A DNA stretch of 64,000 nucleotides from Aureococcus anophagefferens. Taxonomy: Eukaryota; Sar; Pelagophyceae; Pelagomonadales; Pelagomonadaceae. Position numbers and translations under genes: made by a program. The DNA lies in contig NW_008705568.1 in assembly GCF_000186865.1 (NCBI RefSeq), positions 1,102,603 to 1,166,602 on the forward strand, in the 5' to 3' direction. Each line of letters begins with the position of its first letter. Position 1 is the stretch's first letter. Below are positions 18,399 through 27,440 of this stretch, piece by piece. The notes under the pieces are model-generated. The model saw only the letters and a program-made list of their open reading frames with translations, was not told where the DNA came from and made no database searches.

Positions 18399-20520
18399 AT
18401 GGAGCCCGTCGCGTTCTCCGTCACGACGCGCGCGTCCCGCGTCCGCCGCTTTCGCGCCGCGCGGCCCCCGCACGACCCCCACCGCCTCTAGGTTCGACCG
18501 CTGGCAGACGGCGTCGAGCGCCTACGGGGGCTGGTACCAGCCGCCCCCGCCCAGCGCCTTCGGGCGGCCCGTGCCGCCGACGACGGCGAACCTCATCAAG
18601 GCGGCGGAGCGCGCGTCCCGCAAGCGCCGCGAGAGCGAGGCGGCGAAGAACGGCCGCCGCGTGCTCGGCGCGACGGGCGCGGCGGGCAACGCGGGCGCGC
18701 CCGGCGGCACGAACGACGCCATGTACCTGACGACGGGCCTGTCCCAGAGCATGCTCGAGGGCCGGTTGCGCAAGGGCGGCTTCGGCCCTTTACGGCCCGC
18801 GGCGGAGGTCGAGCGCCGCGGCGGCGTCGACCTCGCGCCGGACGGCGCGTCCCGCTACGTGCCGCCGGAGCCGCCCGCCGCGTCGCCGACGCTACGGATC
18901 ACGGCGGACCCGGCCTTCGAGGCGGAGACGACGGCCGCCGCCGTCGAGGCCGAGGGCCGCGAGGCCGCGAAGCGCGTGCCGCCCAAGACCTCCGACTCGC
19001 AAAAGTCCGTGCGCTTCGACGGCGGCCCCACGGAGGAGGTGAAGCACTTCATGAAGAACCCGGCCATGCGCAAGATCCACGACCGCGCCTTCGGCCACGA
19101 GTGGCAGGGCGACCTCGCGTCGCCGCTGGACGAGGCGAAGCGGGACGGCGGCGACCACTCCGTGAAGCACTTCATGTCCGACAAGGAGAAGCGGAAGCTC
19201 CACGACCGCGCGTTCGGCAAGGAGTGGGACGGCGACGTCGTCAACCCCCTGGACGCCGCCCGCGAGGCGGGCGGCGACCACTCCGTGAGCCACTTCATGC
19301 ACGACGACGCGAAGCGCAAGCTCCACGACCGCGCCTTTGGGAAGGCGTGGCAGGACCCGGACGCGAAGCCCGAGTGGATCGCGGCCGACGGCGCGGACCA
19401 CTCCGTGAAGCACTTCATGGACGACAAGGAGAAGCGGCGCATCCACGACCGGGCCTTCGGGCACGAGTTCCTGGGCGACCCGGGCGCCGCGTCGCCGCTG
19501 GACCACGTCGACGGCGACGCCGCGGACCACTCCGTGAAGCACTTCATGTCCGACAAGGAGAAGCGGCGCCTCCACGACCGCGCCTTCGGCAAGGAGTGGG
19601 ACCCGGGCGCCGCCGAGGCCGAGGAGGCCTACGCCGAGCCCGCCAAGCCCGCGGCGCCCGCGCACCCCTGGAACCGGGCCGCCGCGGCCGACGACGCCGT
19701 CGCCTTCGCGCTGCCGCCGCCCGAGCCCGCGGTGCCCGCGGCCGCGGCGCCGCCGCCCATGTTCAAGGACCGCCCCCTCCACGGGTCCGACCCGGAGCCG
19801 GAGGTCGCCGCGGACCCGCGGCGGTCGCCGGGGCCCGCGAAGGAGCCCGTGTTCCCCGTCGCGAAGCCGCCGGCCGCCGCCGCGGCCGCGCCGGCCGAGC
19901 CCCGGGCGCCGCCGGAGCCCAAGCCGCGGGCGCCCCTCAAGCCCGCGGCGACCCCCGTCTTCCAGCGGCCGGGCCGCGCGGTCATCGAGGCGCCGGACCC
20001 GGAGAAGATGCGCCGGGAGCTCCACGACGCCGCGTTTCCTCCCAAGCCCGAGCCCGCGGCGCTGGACTGCGACGAGGGCGTCACGAAGGAGGTGGAGCAC
20101 TTCATGCACGACTCGGCGCGGCGCAAGATGCACGACCGGGCCTTTGGCCACGAGTGGCAGGGCGACCTCGTCAACCCCCTCGACGCGGCGCGCGCCGACG
20201 CCGGCGACCACTCCGTGGGCCACTTCATGCAGAACGAGGCGAAGCGCAAGCTCCACGACCGCGCCTTCGGCAAGTCCTGGCAGGACCCGGACGAGGACAA
20301 GCCCCAGGCCCACGGCGACACGTCCATCGAGCACTACATGACCGACGAGTCGAAGCGCAAGCTCCACGACCGCGCGTTCGGCAAGGCCTGGCAGGGCGAC
20401 GACGCGGCGTCGCCGTTGGCCCACGTCGACGGCGCCGAAACGTCCATCGAGCACTTCATGCAAGACAAGGAGAAGCGACGGCTCCACGACCGCGCCTTCG
20501 GCCACGAGTTCCAGGGCTGA
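18399..20520 (+). CDS. HDRAFG-repeat protein (nine copies)
   Basis: Two blocks of a roughly 40-residue repeat: five copies encoded at 19030-19610 and four at 20080-20520, plus a degenerate RRELHDAAFPPKP at the start of block two. Each copy is HSVxHFMxDxxKRKLHDRAFG followed by KEW/HEW/HEF-x-GD and an acidic/Pro linker; the protein ends right after the last copy. The blocks are separated by a 150-residue Pro/Ala-rich spacer. Function not recognised; the uniform basic-aromatic core suggests repeated docking of one partner. The ATG at 18399 (MEPVAF) meets a TAG after 30 codons in its own frame. A 78-bp intron (GC|GTTCTCC to CTCTAG|GTTCGACC, about 18413-18490) would join MEPVA to FDRWQTASSAYGG. 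Confidence 0.7.
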
Positions 20521-20580
20521 GTCCCGGCGATACCCCCCCCGAAGCCCCCCGGGCGACGCCGAAGGAGCGTTCAAACCCCA

Positions 20581-21172
20581 TTAAAGTTCGGCGGCCTTCT
20601 TCTTCTTCGGCGGCGCCGGCGGCGTCCAGGACGACGCGCGGTTCGCGAGCGCGCGGTCGAGCGCGTAGTGGGACATCTGGGGCCCGCCGGGCGGCCAGAT
20701 CGCGCTGAGCTCCGCCTGGACCCAGGCCTTCAGATCGTCGTAGGACGCGTCGTCGGGCAACGCGCCGTAGAAGGCCGCGGCCTGCGCGAGGAAGACGCCG
20801 AGCTCCTGGCGCGACACGTCGCCGTCGCCCGCCAAGTCCAAATCGCCCGCGCGCAGCGTGGCCCCCTTCGCGGGCGGCGCGCGGTCCGGGCAGCGGCCCG
20901 CGTACTGGGCGGCGAGGCACGTCTTCGACGCGCGCGTCGCCTCGGCGCAGACGGGCGCCGCGGAGAAGGCGACGGCGTCGATCGTCGCGGGGGACGGCGG
21001 CTTCTTCGTCACCTCCGTGGGATCCGCCACGACGCCCGCGACGTCGAGGCAGATGAAGCCCGACGTCGTGTGCGCGGCCTCGCCGGGGATGCCCAACCCC
21101 CGCGCGCCCATGGTCCGCGCGCGCAGCGGCGACCCGCCGCGCTCCGCGACCATGGGCTCGCAGAAGTTCTCG
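20581..21172 (-). CDS. EF-hand-like hypothetical protein, 5' part in assembly gap
   Basis: The frame is open from the N run (ENFCEPMVAERGG...) to TAA at 20581. It contains an EF-hand-like loop DLAGDGDVSRQE near the middle (in GDLDLAGDGDVSRQELGVFL), Cys residues that may pair (CAEATRASKTCLAAQYAGRC), and a Lys-rich end (PPKKKKAAEL). The true start is lost in the 50-N gap upstream, so this is a partial gene. One calcium-binding loop is the only readable function. It lies tail-to-tail with the HDRAFG-repeat gene (61 bp). Confidence 0.6.
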
Positions 21173-21222
21173 NNNNNNNNNNNNNNNNNNNNNNNNNNNN
21201 NNNNNNNNNNNNNNNNNNNNNN
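21173..21222. other. assembly gap, 50 N
   Basis: Fifty unknown bases. The round number suggests a placeholder of unknown true length. It removes the 5' end of the minus-strand gene ending at 20581. Confidence 0.99.
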
Positions 21223-21366
21223 GCGGGGGGTTGGTCGTAGGGTTCATGGGGGGTCGTGCGCTGCGTCGGGCACGGTCGGGGTAGCGTCGGGGGGCCACTG
21301 CTAGGTGCTGGAGGGGCTCCCGAAGGCCCGTGGCGCCGTCGACGCGTCCGTACGCGCACTCTGGAG

Positions 21367-22151
21367 CTACATCTCAGCATCTTGTTCCTCTTCCTCGTCG
21401 TCATCGTCGTCGTCGTCGTCTTCTTCGTCGTCGCCTTCTTCTTCATCGTCATCTTCCTCCTCGTCGTCCGCGTCGTCGTCTGACAGCGAATCGGGCTCGA
21501 GGAACGCTTCGGCAGGATCCCACGCGCGGCTGTCGCTCTTGCCGCGAGCCCGGCGCGTCGCCGGCGTGTTCTTGTTCCGCTGGGCCTTGCGAGTGCCGCC
21601 GGGGGACGCGCCGTCGTCCTCCTCCTCGGACGAGCTCGACTCGACGAGTTCCGGTTCTTCGCCCCAGAGCGGCAAGGCCGCCGCGACGAGGTCGCCCTTC
21701 TTCTCCGCGGACTTGAAGGCCCGCAGGCCGGACTGGTACTGGATGTAGGCCTTCAGCTCGGGCACGCTGAGCTTCTTCAAGGCGCCCTCCTCCGTCGCCG
21801 TCTCCAGCGAGTCGAGCTTCTCGAGCACGGGCTCCACCGCGGCGCGGACCGCGTCGCGCTTCGCCTTGAGCTTCTCCTTCGCCTTGCCCTGCTTCTCCTG
21901 CTGCTGCTGCTCCTTGGCCGCGGCGCGGCGCTTCTTAGCATCCGCCCGGTCGAGCTTATTCGAGTTCTCCTGCGCGACCAGCGCCGCGCCAGCGACTTTG
22001 GCCGCGACGAAGCTGCTGTGGTCCATTTCAGGTCCTCGACGGTGCCCGCGACGTCTTTCAATGACTTGCCGTCGGGCGGCGTCGGACGCCAGGGCCCCTT
22101 CTTCGGCGTCTTCGCCGGACGGCCTCGTTTCCCGCCAATCTTCTGGACCAT
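21367..22151 (-). CDS. AT-hook, coiled-coil, acidic-tail nuclear protein (2 exons proposed)
   Basis: Exon 1 (22151-22070) encodes MVQKIGGKRGRPAKTPKKGPWRPTPP, with an AT-hook (KRGRPAK) for minor-groove DNA binding. Exon 2 (22034-21367) continues GPEMDHSSFVAAKVAGAALVAQ, then a Lys/Gln-rich helix (KEQQQQEKQGKAKEKLKAK) and a final tail of about 40 almost purely Asp/Glu residues. The two parts are in different frames; removing 22035-22069 (GACG|GCAAGT...GAG|GACC), a 35-nt GC-AG intron, joins them. AT-hook plus acidic tail is typical of chromatin-associated HMG-type or histone-chaperone-like proteins. A single-base indel is the alternative to the intron. Confidence 0.6.
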
Positions 22152-22254
22152 CGCCGGGCTGCCTCGCGTGAGTGTATCTGTGGCTCCCCACGATAGGATA
22201 CCGAGTTTACGTTGCACCCTGGAGTTTCGAGCTGAGCTCACCTGTAGGAGCCAC

Positions 22255-23008
22255 ATGTGTGCTGCCCTCACGGAATCCGCGGACTACGCCAAGGCGGCCC
22301 ACGCCTTCTTCGAGGAGGCGTGGAGCGACGTCGACTCCATGGCCGTCTGGAACAGCGTCCTGTGGCCGTGACGATGTTCGAGAGATTTGGGATGGGAAAA
22401 CAGTGAGAAATCGTCACCGTCATGCTTGGTAGGTCTGGAAGCAGGACGGCGACTTCACAATACGCACGAAGACCGTGGAGAACGCCGACGGCAGCGGCAT
22501 CTTCATGGCCTCCGGCGAGGTCGCGAAGATGGACGTGAAACCGGAGGAGTTCCTGCCCTACTTTGCGGACTGGGCCGGCAACGTCTGCGAGGTGAACTGC
22601 AACGTGCTCGAGGCCGCCGTCGTCGGCAAGCTCGGCGCCGCGCCCGTGATCCGCTGGGTGACGAAGACGCCGTTCCCGCTGTCGAACCGCGTCGCGTTCG
22701 CCGCGGTCTACCCCGAGCTCGACGACGCGGCGGACCTGCGCTTCTACATGAGCTCCGACGGCACGGAGGCCATCGCCAAGGCCCAGTTCTACGACGTCGG
22801 CGAGGACGCGACCTTCGCGCTGGTGAACATCAAGATGTCCGGCTGGTCCGTGAAGCCGCTCGACGGCGGCGGCTGCCGCGTGCGCTACGCCTACAGCGCG
22901 GACCTCGGCGGCAACGTGCCGCGCTTCGTCGCGAACAAGAAGGCGCCGGGCATCGTCGACGCGGCGCTGCCCGGCGTCGAGGCGTGGATCAAGAAGCGCC
23001 GCGCGTAG
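22255..23008 (+). CDS. START-like lipid-binding protein (2 exons)
   Basis: Exon 1 (22255-22344) encodes MCAALTESADYAKAAHAFFEEAWSDVDSMA. Exon 2 (22433-23008) continues VWKQDGDFTIRTKTVENADG and ends AWIKKRRA. The 221-residue product has the order of alternating strands and a final amphipathic helix seen in START/Bet-v1-like lipid carriers: GIFMASGEVAKMDVKPEEFLPYF, then LRFYMSSDGTEAIAKAQFYDVGE, VNIKMSGWSVKPLDGGGCRVRYAYSADLGGNVPRFV and KAPGIVDAALPGVEAWI. A soluble lipid or sterol carrier is likely; the ligand is unknown. The intron is bounded by an exact 8-bp duplication and may be a mini-introner. The stop is 15 bp from the convergent gene. Confidence 0.72.
22353..22432. mobile_element. candidate mini-introner (80 bp), forms intron 22345-22432
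   Basis: The exact 8-bp duplication GTCTGGAA flanks it (22345-22352 and 22433-22440). The insert carries a 9-bp inverted pair (GTGACGAT near 22368 and ATCGTCAC near 22410) but lacks the long terminal repeats of families A and B. Splicing as for the other introners (donor GT in the first target copy, acceptor TAG at the element end) restores frame in phase 0. No second copy is visible in the window. Confidence 0.5.
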
Positions 23009-23023
23009 AGGGGCCCTGTGTCA

Positions 23024-24269
23024 TTAAGCCGGGGCGACGCTCGCCGCGCGGAAGGAGACGGCCATGGAGGCGAGGATCGACTCGGAGATCTTCAGGGGCG
23101 CGAGGGGGAGCGCGACGAAGAAGGGGAGCTGGCCGCGGCCGAGGACGCGCTGGTACCAGAAGCCCGACGCCGCGAGCGAGCAGATGGCGACCTGGCGGAC
23201 CTGCTTCGACCGCACGAGCCGGTCGAGCGGGCCCCGCGTTGTCCCCGCCAAAAGCAGGCACTTGTCGGCGCAGAGCGTCGCGCCGGCGACGCAGGCGCTG
23301 TAGAGGTACATGACGTCGTCGAGGCGGTGCGCGACGTAGACGCCCGCGGCGGTGGAAGCGAGCGAAATGGCCGACTCGACCCAGGCCAACAACGCGTCGT
23401 CGTCGATGTCGGTCTTCCGCTCCAGGTCGTCCAACGCCTCGCGGACGTCGCCGTTCGCGAGGGCCCGCGCCTTGAGCGTCCGCAAAAGCTTCGAGATGAT
23501 CGGCGCGACGACGACGTTGATCGCGTCCGCGACGGCTGTCCCGAGCCCGACGCCGACGCCCAGTTTCGCCGCGTGGTCGCTCAGCACGGCGGCGAAGGAC
23601 GACGAGATGCCCACGTAGGCCGACTGGAGCACCTTGCCGAGCTTCTTGGGGTCCACGGCCGCAAAGATCGACTCGCCGGACTTTAAGAGCGCGGCGGCGT
23701 CCGCGGCGTCGCCCAGCAGCTTCTTCTGCGCCTCGGGGTTGCCCGCGGCGACGCCCGCGGCGTCCCTGCGGATCTCCGCCAGCGTCTCGCGGGCGCGCTT
23801 GAGCTCGGGCGCGGCCTTGACGAACGCGCGCTTGCCCCGGCGGTAGGACGCGCCGAGCTCCGACAGCGCGGGCTTCAGCGCGGGCCAGCCCGTGGCGGCG
23901 AAGGTCTGGGCGAAGAGGAGCGTGTACTTGAAGTTCGACCCGTAGAAGCAGGAGAGGAAGCCCGCGCCGGCGAGGAGGCTGTCCTTGTAGGGCCGGAGCC
24001 GGTCGACCGCGCGCGTCGCGCACTCCTCCGCGCGGTGGAGCGCGCGGCGCGCGCCGGCCTCGGCCTCGTCCCAGCTCACGCGGCCGTCGCCGTCGGCGTC
24101 GAGGAGCGCGAGGAGGGTCTCCTCCGCGTAGGACGACGGCGGCGCCCTCGAGGGAGATGGCGAGCTTCCGCGCGTCTTCCACCGACAATTTGCCGTCCTC
24201 GTCGGCGTCGAGGAGGGCCTGCGCCTTGGCCTCGACGCCGGCGACGATCTCGTCGAGCTTGGGCGCCAT
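23024..24269 (-). CDS. EF-hand membrane-associated protein with one frame break
   Basis: The ATG at 24267-24269 gives MAPKLDEIVAGVEAKAQALL and EF-hand loop 1 (DADEDGKLSVED). Near 24140 the frame shifts by one base and continues with EF-hand loop 2 (DADGDGRVSWDE) and about 370 further residues to SFRAASVAPA. The main part is helical with several hydrophobic stretches: GVGVGLGTAVADAINVVVAPIISKLL, ISLASTAAGVYVAHRLDDVMYLYSACVAGATLCADKCLLL, and LPFFVALPLAPLKISESILASMAVSF. This suggests a calcium-regulated integral or peripheral membrane protein. Family not recognised. A sequencing indel in the GC-rich CGCCGCCGTCGTC tract is the simplest cause of the break. Confidence 0.65.
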
Positions 24270-24447
24270 CGTGGATCAAGCGGCGGCGAATCGACGGCGA
24301 TGCCAGGCGACGAAGGTCGTGGCGGCCTCACCTGATTACCACAGTGGCGGACCTCTCCTTCAGCGAGCTAAGGGCAGCATTACCCCATATATCTGGCTCT
24401 CTCGCCCCGTAAATCAGCGCCTTGCGTCCTCGCGTCGCGCTAGAGAG

Positions 24448-24456
24448 AGGCTGCCC
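24448..24456. promoter_or_regulatory. AGGCTGCCC, variant of the GGGCTGCCC element
   Basis: Located 93-101 bp upstream of the ATG at 24549 of the coiled-coil gene, in the 279-bp gap between it and the divergent EF-hand gene. One base differs from the consensus. Confidence 0.3.
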
Positions 24457-24548
24457 GTGGAGCCAGCCGCGCGCCGCAGGGGTCGGCGAGCGCCCCGGTA
24501 CCTCGTCTGTTATAGCCGCGTCGCGGTCTGCCTCGCGAAGTTTCGACG

Positions 24549-26066
24549 ATGCCGCTCCGCGCGCCGTCGACGGACGCGCGCATCAGCAAGGCGAAGAAGA
24601 TGCGCGAGGAGGAGAACAAGAAGCAGCACCGCGAGCGGCTGCGCGCCATGCTCATGCAGAAGCTTACCGTGAAATACGGCCGCGGGCGGGACAGCGGCGC
24701 GAACAAGGCCATCAAGGGCGAGGTCGACAGTTTCATGAGCGGCAAGTCGACGATCACGGAGCCGGACCTCGTCGCGCTCGAGAAGGGCATCATCCGGAAG
24801 CTCGAATCCGAGGAGAGCGCGTCGCGGCCGGCGACGGCGTCCCTGGCGGGCAAGCTGCCGCCGAGCCGCGGCGGGTCGCGGCCCGTGACCGCGCAGCCCG
24901 GGAGCGCTAGGCCCGGCGACGACGGCAAGCTCCCGTGGCTCGCGAACACGTCCGAGTGGAAGATTTTAGACGCCTACCACGCCATCCAGAACGAGAACCA
25001 CATGAAGAAGTCGCTGTCCGACTCGCGCAAGAAGCAGGAGTCCTTCAAGGCCATGCTCGACGAGCAGGTCAAATTGAAGTCGGAGAAGAACCCGTCCGCG
25101 GAGCTCCAGGAGCAGGACGACGCGTACGCGCGGACCCAGGCCAAGCTCCTCGACGAGTGGCGCGACGAGATGACCAAGTCGAAGAAGTCCATCGCCGAGC
25201 GGCACCAGGAGGAGAAGCGCGTCCGCGACATGCAGATCGCGTACCGTAAAGCGGAGATCGCGCGCGAGAAGCGGGAGAAGGCCGTCCGCGAGGAGCGCGA
25301 GCTCGAGGACTGCCGCAGCGCCATCGAGGCCCACAAGCAGCGCGTCGCGGAGAAGAAGGAGCAGGCCCGCCAGCGGCTCAAAGAAATAAAAGCCGAGACG
25401 GCGAAGGAGCACGAGGCGCGCGCGCGGCGCAAGGTCGAGGAGGGCCTGGAGGACCAGCGCATGATGCACGAGTACAAGGCCAAGCTCGCCCGCGAGGAGA
25501 TGGACCGGAACAACGCCTTCGCCAAGCGCATGGAGCGCCTCGAGCAGTTCACGAACGCGTCGGGCTCCGAGGGCGGCGCGGGCTACCAGCAGAAGCTCCT
25601 CATCCAGAAGCAGGAGGAGATCGTGCTCGCGGAGGCGCGGAAGAAGGAGCAGGCGGACCTCGAGCGCGAGCGCCGCGACCGCCGCGCCATCCGCGACAAG
25701 CAGATCCAGATGGCGCGCGAGAACAAGTCGCTCGTCGAGTCGAAGCGGCTCCGCGAGAAGGAGGAGAGCGAGCTCGAGCGCCAGTTCGCCGTGCGCTTCC
25801 TCCGCGAGTCCGAGGACTTCCTGCGCGACGAGAAGAACAAGTTCGACTTCATGCGGACGAAGATGGTCGAGCACCAGAAAGCGCTGACGCAGCAGATGAA
25901 GGCCGTCAAGCGCGCGGCCAAGAACGTCGAGATGGACGACCGCGAGCGCCAGATGAACCGCGACCTGCTCAACAAGGTCAAGGAGGACAAGACGCTGCTC
26001 GACGCGCTCCAGAAGCGCCTCACGGCGACCCAGAAGATGAAGCGGTCCGCGTCCACGCCGCTCTAG
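24549..26066 (+). CDS. long coiled-coil protein, 505 aa
   Basis: Almost the whole protein is charged alpha-helix rich in Glu, Lys, Arg and Gln: KKMREEENKKQHRERLRAML at 16-35, EKREKAVREERELEDCRS, KKEQARQRLKEIKAETAKEHEARARRKVEEGLEDQRMMHEYKAKL, LERERRDRRAIRDKQIQMAREN. A short disordered region with PGSARPGDDGKLPW breaks it at about 115-130. No other domain. It resembles trichohyalin-plectin-homology-type cilia and cytoskeleton proteins (repeated RxxER/EKKE), so a centriole or cytoskeletal scaffold is plausible, not shown. ATG 24549 is the first start. No introns. Confidence 0.8.
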   Translation: MPLRAPSTDARISKAKKMREEENKKQHRERLRAMLMQKLTVKYGRGRDSGANKAIKGEVDSFMSGKSTITEPDLVALEKGIIRKLESEESASRPATASLAGKLPPSRGGSRPVTAQPGSARPGDDGKLPWLANTSEWKILDAYHAIQNENHMKKSLSDSRKKQESFKAMLDEQVKLKSEKNPSAELQEQDDAYARTQAKLLDEWRDEMTKSKKSIAERHQEEKRVRDMQIAYRKAEIAREKREKAVREERELEDCRSAIEAHKQRVAEKKEQARQRLKEIKAETAKEHEARARRKVEEGLEDQRMMHEYKAKLAREEMDRNNAFAKRMERLEQFTNASGSEGGAGYQQKLLIQKQEEIVLAEARKKEQADLERERRDRRAIRDKQIQMARENKSLVESKRLREKEESELERQFAVRFLRESEDFLRDEKNKFDFMRTKMVEHQKALTQQMKAVKRAAKNVEMDDRERQMNRDLLNKVKEDKTLLDALQKRLTATQKMKRSASTPL

Positions 26067-26123
26067 GGCCGCGGCGCGCCCGTCCCCCGCCCCCCCCGAG
26101 CGAGTAAGACGAAGTACGATGGA

Positions 26124-26204
26124 GGCGGCCCTCGTATCGACCGAGACGAGCGGGCCGTAAACTCGAGGAGACGGGCGGCCCTGTTATCGACCTAGACGAG
26201 CGGG
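26124..26204. repeat. 31-bp imperfect direct repeat, two copies
   Basis: Copies at 26124-26154 and 26174-26204 share GGCGGCCCT, then ATCGACC, then AGACGAGCGGG, with about five differences. The second copy runs into the stop codon of the minus-strand EF-hand gene (26192-26194). It may be a duplicated 3'-end processing region. Confidence 0.55.
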
Positions 26205-27061
26205 CTCGCCTCGCGGCCCGTGTACGCGGAGATGACCGCGGAGAGGCGCTGCCGCGAGTCGAGCCCGGCCGCGCCCTTCGCCGCCGCCGTCGCGTCGGGC
26301 TCCTCGTCCGCGGCGAGGTCCTCGGGCTCGACGGGCACGCCCGTGAGCCTTTTTTGGGCGTAGAGCGCGAGGTAGAGGTCGCAGCGCCGGTGCAGGAGGC
26401 CGATGCAGAACTCCTCGAAGTCGACGGCGCCGTTCTTCCGGCCGCCGCGCGAGAGGTCCAGCTGCGTGATCATCTTCTTCGCCTCGGCGTCCGTCGGCGC
26501 GTTGTGGAGCCGCGACAGGCCGACCCGCAGCTCCTTGTGGCTGATGGCCCGGGAGCCGTCGACGTCGAAGTGGTCGAAGAGGCGCAGCAGCCGCTGGCGG
26601 CCCGCGCCGTCCAGGTTCCGCGGGTTGTGCTCCTCGGGCAGCTCGAAGCGCTCGAGGAAGAGCTCGAAGCCCGACTCGGTCAAAATGTCGATGTCGCCGC
26701 TGTGGAGCAGCGCGACGTCGTCCTCGGCCGTCGGCGACAGCCAGCCCGCGGTGACCAAAGCCCGCGCGACGGTCTGGCAGCAGCCGTGGCGCCGGCGCCA
26801 GCTCGACGACCGGGACCGCGACCGCGCCGCGGCGGACGCGCGGCCGTCGCCGCGGCGGCTCCCGCCGGGCGACGACTGCGCGAGGAGGATGGACTGGCGC
26901 GGCGTCGCGCGCATCTCGAGCGTCGTCGGCGTCTTGGCCTTGGGCTTCGGCGGCACGGCGCCGTCGTCGTCGCCGCCGCCCATCATGCGCTTGAACTGGT
27001 CGCCGGCCGTCGAGAAGACGTTGGGCTGCTTCTTCGCGAACTTGCCCGTGATGCTCTTCAT
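26192..27061 (-). CDS. EF-hand protein, 289 aa
   Basis: ATG at 27059-27061 (MKSITGKFAKKQPNVFSTAGDQ). After a basic, Ser/Arg-rich N-terminal third, two EF-hand-like units follow: LLRLFDHFDVDGSRAISHKELRVGLSRL (loop DVDGSRAISHKE) and MITQLDLSRGGRKNGAVDFEEFCIGLL (loop with a Gly/Lys insertion). Before them is the helical segment TESGFELFLERFELPEEHNPRNLDG. One loop is near canonical and the other stretched, so calcium affinity may be uneven. The frame is open upstream for 58 codons without another ATG. Confidence 0.75.
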   Translation of the reverse strand: MKSITGKFAKKQPNVFSTAGDQFKRMMGGGDDDGAVPPKPKAKTPTTLEMRATPRQSILLAQSSPGGSRRGDGRASAAARSRSRSSSWRRRHGCCQTVARALVTAGWLSPTAEDDVALLHSGDIDILTESGFELFLERFELPEEHNPRNLDGAGRQRLLRLFDHFDVDGSRAISHKELRVGLSRLHNAPTDAEAKKMITQLDLSRGGRKNGAVDFEEFCIGLLHRRCDLYLALYAQKRLTGVPVEPEDLAADEEPDATAAAKGAAGLDSRQRLSAVISAYTGREASPLV

Positions 27062-27440
27062 CTTCTCGCGCGTGGACGCCTTCGCACGAAGCGCTTCCGT
27101 TCGATGCGACGATCCGTATGTGGCTGCGTGACCGGTCGGCGCGCGCGGTCGTGGAATGCGGCTGTGGTCAAAGGACAGGTTGTCCCATGCCCGATCGGCT
27201 AGGGCTGTGTGGCCGGGGGTGAGCCGCCTCCCCACCTATCTCGTCGTCATCGACGCCGTTGGACGCGCCACTTGGTGTCCAGGCCTCTCGGGAGATAGAG
27301 CCTAGGACGCGCCCTGGCGGAGGAGCTTCTGGGACCGCTGAGGAGCGGTGGGACGCGTGCCACGGCCCAAAACCGCCGCTTGAGGTCCAGCGCCAGCAAC
27401 ATTGCACCTCGCCGACACAGGCCTCGACACGCGGAGCAAC
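27062..27440. other. 379-bp divergent intergenic region
   Basis: Lies between the EF-hand gene (start 27061, minus) and SEC61G (start 27441, plus). It should hold both promoters. No gene, repeat or GGGCTGCCC element was found. Short open frames here have no recognisable content. Confidence 0.5.

Noticed and set aside
18413..18490. Proposed first intron of the HDRAFG gene as an introner
   Set aside because: Only four bases (GTTC) are shared between donor and acceptor sides and there are no terminal repeats; treated as a possible ordinary intron.
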